Part shown: one piece after another, positions 10,797-13,410 of the stretch
Layout: each line of letters opens with the position of its first letter
Position numbering within the stretch: the stretch's first letter is position 1
Assembly: GCA_016927965.1 (NCBI GenBank)
Contig: JAFGLP010000097.1
Coordinates: forward strand, 1-13,410
DNA length: 13,410 bases
Direction: 5' to 3'
Source of the DNA: Dehalococcoidia bacterium
GTDB lineage: Bacteria > Chloroflexota > Dehalococcoidia > GIF9 > UBA5629
Notes under the pieces: generated by a model
What the model saw: the letters and a program-made list of their open reading frames with translations, nothing else
What the model was told of the DNA's origin: nothing
The model's database searches: none
Translations under genes and position numbers: made by a program

Positions 10797-13235
10797 TTGC
10801 CTCTGCTCTACATCAGCATCGCCTGGCTAGCAGGCATATTCACCGGCCATTTAATAGCATTACCGCTGTGGGTAATGGCTTCAGCATTGCTGTTTTTTAT
10901 CCTGTCCGTCTTCATAAAAAGCCGGCGCAGATTCCTCATAGGCAGCGGCTTTTGCCTGCTGGCATTGTTGGGCGGAGCAGTGCGTTATCAATCGTCCATA
11001 CCGCCATCAGACAACACCAGCCTCCAATTCTACAATGATAAAGGCACTTTACAGGTTGAAGGCATGGTCTCGGGTTCACCGGAGACCAGAAAAAGCTCTG
11101 TCGTTTTCAGGCTGTCGGCTGATTCCGTCACAGCCGATAATCTATCCATCGCAGTCAGCGGCAATGTCCTGGTCAACCTGCCGTTTTACAGGCAAGTCCG
11201 GTATGGAGATGTGCTTCGATTGACCGGGAAACTGGAAACACCACCGCAATTCGATGATTTCGATTATAGAAATTACCTGTATAACCAGGGCATTTGTTCG
11301 CTTATTTATTATCCTCGTGCGGAAATCCTGGAAACGGACCGGGGCATTAAACCGCTGGCCTGGATATATTCGCTACGTGCCAGACTGGCGGACAGCCTGG
11401 CGGCCTCCCTGCCCGGACCGCATGGGCCGTTAGCACAGGCCATCCTGCTTGGCATCAGGCAGAACCTGCCGCCATCTATGGTCCAATCGTTTTATACAAC
11501 CGGTACCACACACTTGATAGCCATCTCCGGATTGAACCTGACCATCATTCTCGGCATGTTGCTGCCCTTAATGGTCCGTCTTTTGGGCAGGAAAAACCAG
11601 GTATATATCTGGCTGTCGCTGGCGTTCATCTGGCTGTATACAATTCTGACCGGGCTGCCGCCTACCGTAGTACGGGCCACCATCATGGGCACTGTCTTCT
11701 TGGCTGCCCAGATTCTCGGCCGGCAGCGCAATGCAACGGCGGCGATTTCGTTTGCTGCCGCCCTTATGGTAGCCATAGACCCGCGTACATTATGGGACGC
11801 CAGCTTCCAACTCAGCTTCCTGTCGATGCTGGGCTTAATATTTATATCGCCCTACCTGATACGCTTGATAAGTCCCACTGCTGACAGCAGTGGTGCCAGC
11901 AGCTTTGTCCGTATGTTAATAAGCATCATAGTTACCACCTTTGGGACAACGCTGGCCGCCATTATTGCCACCTGGCCGATAATCGCCCTGAATTTTCACA
12001 CGTTTTCGCTGGTAGGAGCGCCGGCCACATTTTTTGCCATGCCTGCTTTGCCGGGAATAATCGTTACATCCATGCTGACAGCCTTTGCAGGAGCAATATG
12101 GCTGCCGGCAGGCATATTTTTCGGCTGGACCTCCTGGCTTTTTCTGAATTACTTCGAGATCGTCGTGAACTTATTCAGCTTTATACCGGGTATCTACATT
12201 ACAAATATCAGTATTCAGCCATGGCAGACAGCAGTATATTATATTGTGCTGACAGGCTTATTTATCATGTTCAAATATAAACAGGAGTTATCAGGCTGGT
12301 TCAAACAAATTTCCGGGAAAATCACACAGGCTGTTTCTGACATCCATCTCCCGGAAATGAAACGGCTCTTACTGCCGGCGCTGCTCCTACTAGCCATGGC
12401 CAATGTGCTGGTATGGGCATCCTTCACGGCGCTGCCAGACGGCAAATTACACGTCTCTGTCCTCGATGTCGGCCAGGGAGAATCCATACTGATCAGGACG
12501 CCGCAGGGACAAAACATCCTGCTGGATACCGGGCCAGACCCGGCAGCAGCCTGTACCTCGTTGGGAAACAAGCTGCCCTTCTGGGACAGGAATATAGACA
12601 TGGTTATACTGACACAGCTGCAGGCCGACCATATTACGGGCACATTCGAGATACTCCGCCGCTACCATGTTAACAGGGTAGCAGTCTCCCCCTGCAATAC
12701 CGGCTCTTCACTTTCCCATGAGATGGATAAAGCAATTGAGACAGCGGGGGTAAATAAAATCACATTGTGTGAGGGTCAGGAGATTGACCTCGGGAGCGAT
12801 ATCAGGTTAGCCGTGCTGAGCCCGCCTTCCAGCCTGCTTAATGGAACAGAGGATGATATAAACAACAACTCCATAGTATTAAAACTGGTATGGCACGAAG
12901 TAAGCTTCCTATTAACTGCCGATATCGGTATAGAAGCTGAAAGATACCTGATAGATAAAAGAGCCGATCTACAGAGTGACGTTCTCAAGATCGGACATCA
13001 TGGAAGCAGCGGCTCCACGTGTGATGAATTTCTTTCCATCGTTAATCCTGCGGCTGCCGTTATTTCCTGCGGTGCTGTCAACAGGTTCGGGCATCCCAGC
13101 TATGAAGTCATGGACCGTTTAAAAGAACGTATCGGCAGCGGTAATATATTTGTGACAGCCACACAGGGTAGCGTCGAATTTACAACTGACGGACATCGCC
13201 TCTGGAGACGGATGGACGAGCCTGCCGGTCAATAG
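10797..13235 (+). CDS. comEC: DNA internalisation competence protein ComEC/Rec2
   Basis: ComEC is the polytopic channel that takes one DNA strand into the cytoplasm. The 812-residue protein has the full three-part layout: N-terminal transmembrane/OB-fold region (DUF4131-like, about 1-180), Competence domain with TTGTTHLIAISGLNLTI (234-250), LPPTVVRATIM (287-297) and DASFQLSFLSMLGL (334-347), and a C-terminal metallo-beta-lactamase-like domain (about 550-800). In that domain LDVGQGESILI and LLDTGP are normal, but the first metal motif reads LTQLQADHITG (605-615). Q607 and Q609 replace the His and acidic/His residues usual there; D611 and H612 remain. LLTADIG (705-711), IGHHGSSGS (732-740) and NRFGHPS (762-768) are intact. 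Translation starts at TTG, 6 bases after the comEA stop, with GGAG 11 bases upstream; no closer ATG keeps the N-terminus. Confidence 0.94.
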   Translation: MPLLYISIAWLAGIFTGHLIALPLWVMASALLFFILSVFIKSRRRFLIGSGFCLLALLGGAVRYQSSIPPSDNTSLQFYNDKGTLQVEGMVSGSPETRKSSVVFRLSADSVTADNLSIAVSGNVLVNLPFYRQVRYGDVLRLTGKLETPPQFDDFDYRNYLYNQGICSLIYYPRAEILETDRGIKPLAWIYSLRARLADSLAASLPGPHGPLAQAILLGIRQNLPPSMVQSFYTTGTTHLIAISGLNLTIILGMLLPLMVRLLGRKNQVYIWLSLAFIWLYTILTGLPPTVVRATIMGTVFLAAQILGRQRNATAAISFAAALMVAIDPRTLWDASFQLSFLSMLGLIFISPYLIRLISPTADSSGASSFVRMLISIIVTTFGTTLAAIIATWPIIALNFHTFSLVGAPATFFAMPALPGIIVTSMLTAFAGAIWLPAGIFFGWTSWLFLNYFEIVVNLFSFIPGIYITNISIQPWQTAVYYIVLTGLFIMFKYKQELSGWFKQISGKITQAVSDIHLPEMKRLLLPALLLLAMANVLVWASFTALPDGKLHVSVLDVGQGESILIRTPQGQNILLDTGPDPAAACTSLGNKLPFWDRNIDMVILTQLQADHITGTFEILRRYHVNRVAVSPCNTGSSLSHEMDKAIETAGVNKITLCEGQEIDLGSDIRLAVLSPPSSLLNGTEDDINNNSIVLKLVWHEVSFLLTADIGIEAERYLIDKRADLQSDVLKIGHHGSSGSTCDEFLSIVNPAAAVISCGAVNRFGHPSYEVMDRLKERIGSGNIFVTATQGSVEFTTDGHRLWRRMDEPAGQ

Positions 13236-13242
13236 CCTATCC

Positions 13243-13272
13243 TGAACAACTTTAGACAAATTCAAGTATAAT
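13243..13272 (+). promoter_or_regulatory. Promoter candidate for the NYN-domain gene
   Basis: TGAACA (13243-13248), an 18-base spacer and a perfect TATAAT (13267-13272). The start would be near 13279, giving a leader of about 70 bases that contains the 9-base ATAAGATTA twice (from 13276 and 13299). The -35 matches four of six positions. Confidence 0.5.
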
Positions 13273-13348
13273 GACATAAGATTAAATGAAATCTGTATAT
13301 AAGATTATTCATACCATTAGTTTTGGATGACTTCACGAGGAGGAACCG

Positions 13349-13410
13349 ATGAACGACCGTATCATAATATTCATAGACGGCAGCAACCTTTACCACTCTT
13401 TAAAAAATAA
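13349..13410 (+). CDS. NYN (LabA/DUF88-type) domain protein, 5' end only
   Basis: The 20 codons before the window edge read MNDRIIIFIDGSNLYHSLKN. FIDGSNLYHSL is the conserved first strand and loop of LabA-type NYN domains, whose PIN-like fold uses this Asp in a metal-dependent RNase active site. GGAGGA lies 6-8 bases before the ATG. Nothing can be said of the remainder. Confidence 0.8.
   Translation, partial: MNDRIIIFIDGSNLYHSLKN

Noticed and set aside
1..13410. CRISPR arrays, insertion sequences, transposases, integrase or tRNA genes
   Set aside because: No regularly spaced repeats, no transposase or integrase-like translation and no tRNA-like fold other than tmRNA were seen.

Overview
The window reads like one contig of an anaerobic or facultative bacterium of moderate GC content, most probably a member of the Chloroflexota (Dehalococcoidia-like). 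That placement is an inference from gene content and style: a yebC-ruvC-ruvA block, a C_GCAxxG_C_C-family redox protein typical of anaerobes, tandem CrtC/AttH-like lipocalin proteins, an orphan branched-chain-type binding lipoprotein and a ComEA-ComEC pair. Nothing here (no rRNA, no ribosomal protein) fixes the taxonomy.

Layout. Positions 1-1629 (minus strand) carry yebC, ruvC and the 5' part of ruvA; ruvC-ruvA is a tight Holliday-junction resolution pair with its own promoter. Positions 1740-3697 (plus) hold a three-gene operon: a Sm_multidrug_ex membrane protein, an uncharacterised protein with a DNA-glycosylase-like helix-hairpin-helix motif, and a VTT/DedA-type membrane protein, closed by a GC-rich bidirectional terminator. 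From 3771 to 4715 a minus-strand small histidine-rich lipoprotein and a plus-strand C_GCAxxG_C_C protein diverge from an AT-rich intergenic region that contains a clear dyad operator candidate.

The accessory core is 4851-7922: a TetR-family regulator with a perfect-consensus promoter and a dyad lying directly against its start codon, two tandem paralogues of the CrtC/AttH lipocalin-like family, and then the ribosome-binding site plus first 13 codons of a third paralogue that runs straight into a terminator. This looks like a regulated, recently remodelled gene family of unknown substrate. An orphan extracellular solute-binding lipoprotein faces it from the other strand.

Positions 9393-10223 (minus) hold the trans-translation pair: a complete one-piece tmRNA immediately downstream of smpB. 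Diverging from smpB, comEA and comEC (plus) encode the DNA-uptake receptor and channel; the metallo-beta-lactamase domain of this ComEC has a degraded first metal-binding motif. The window ends in the first 20 codons of a NYN/LabA-type nuclease-like protein.

All annotation is from reading the sequence and translations; no database search was run.
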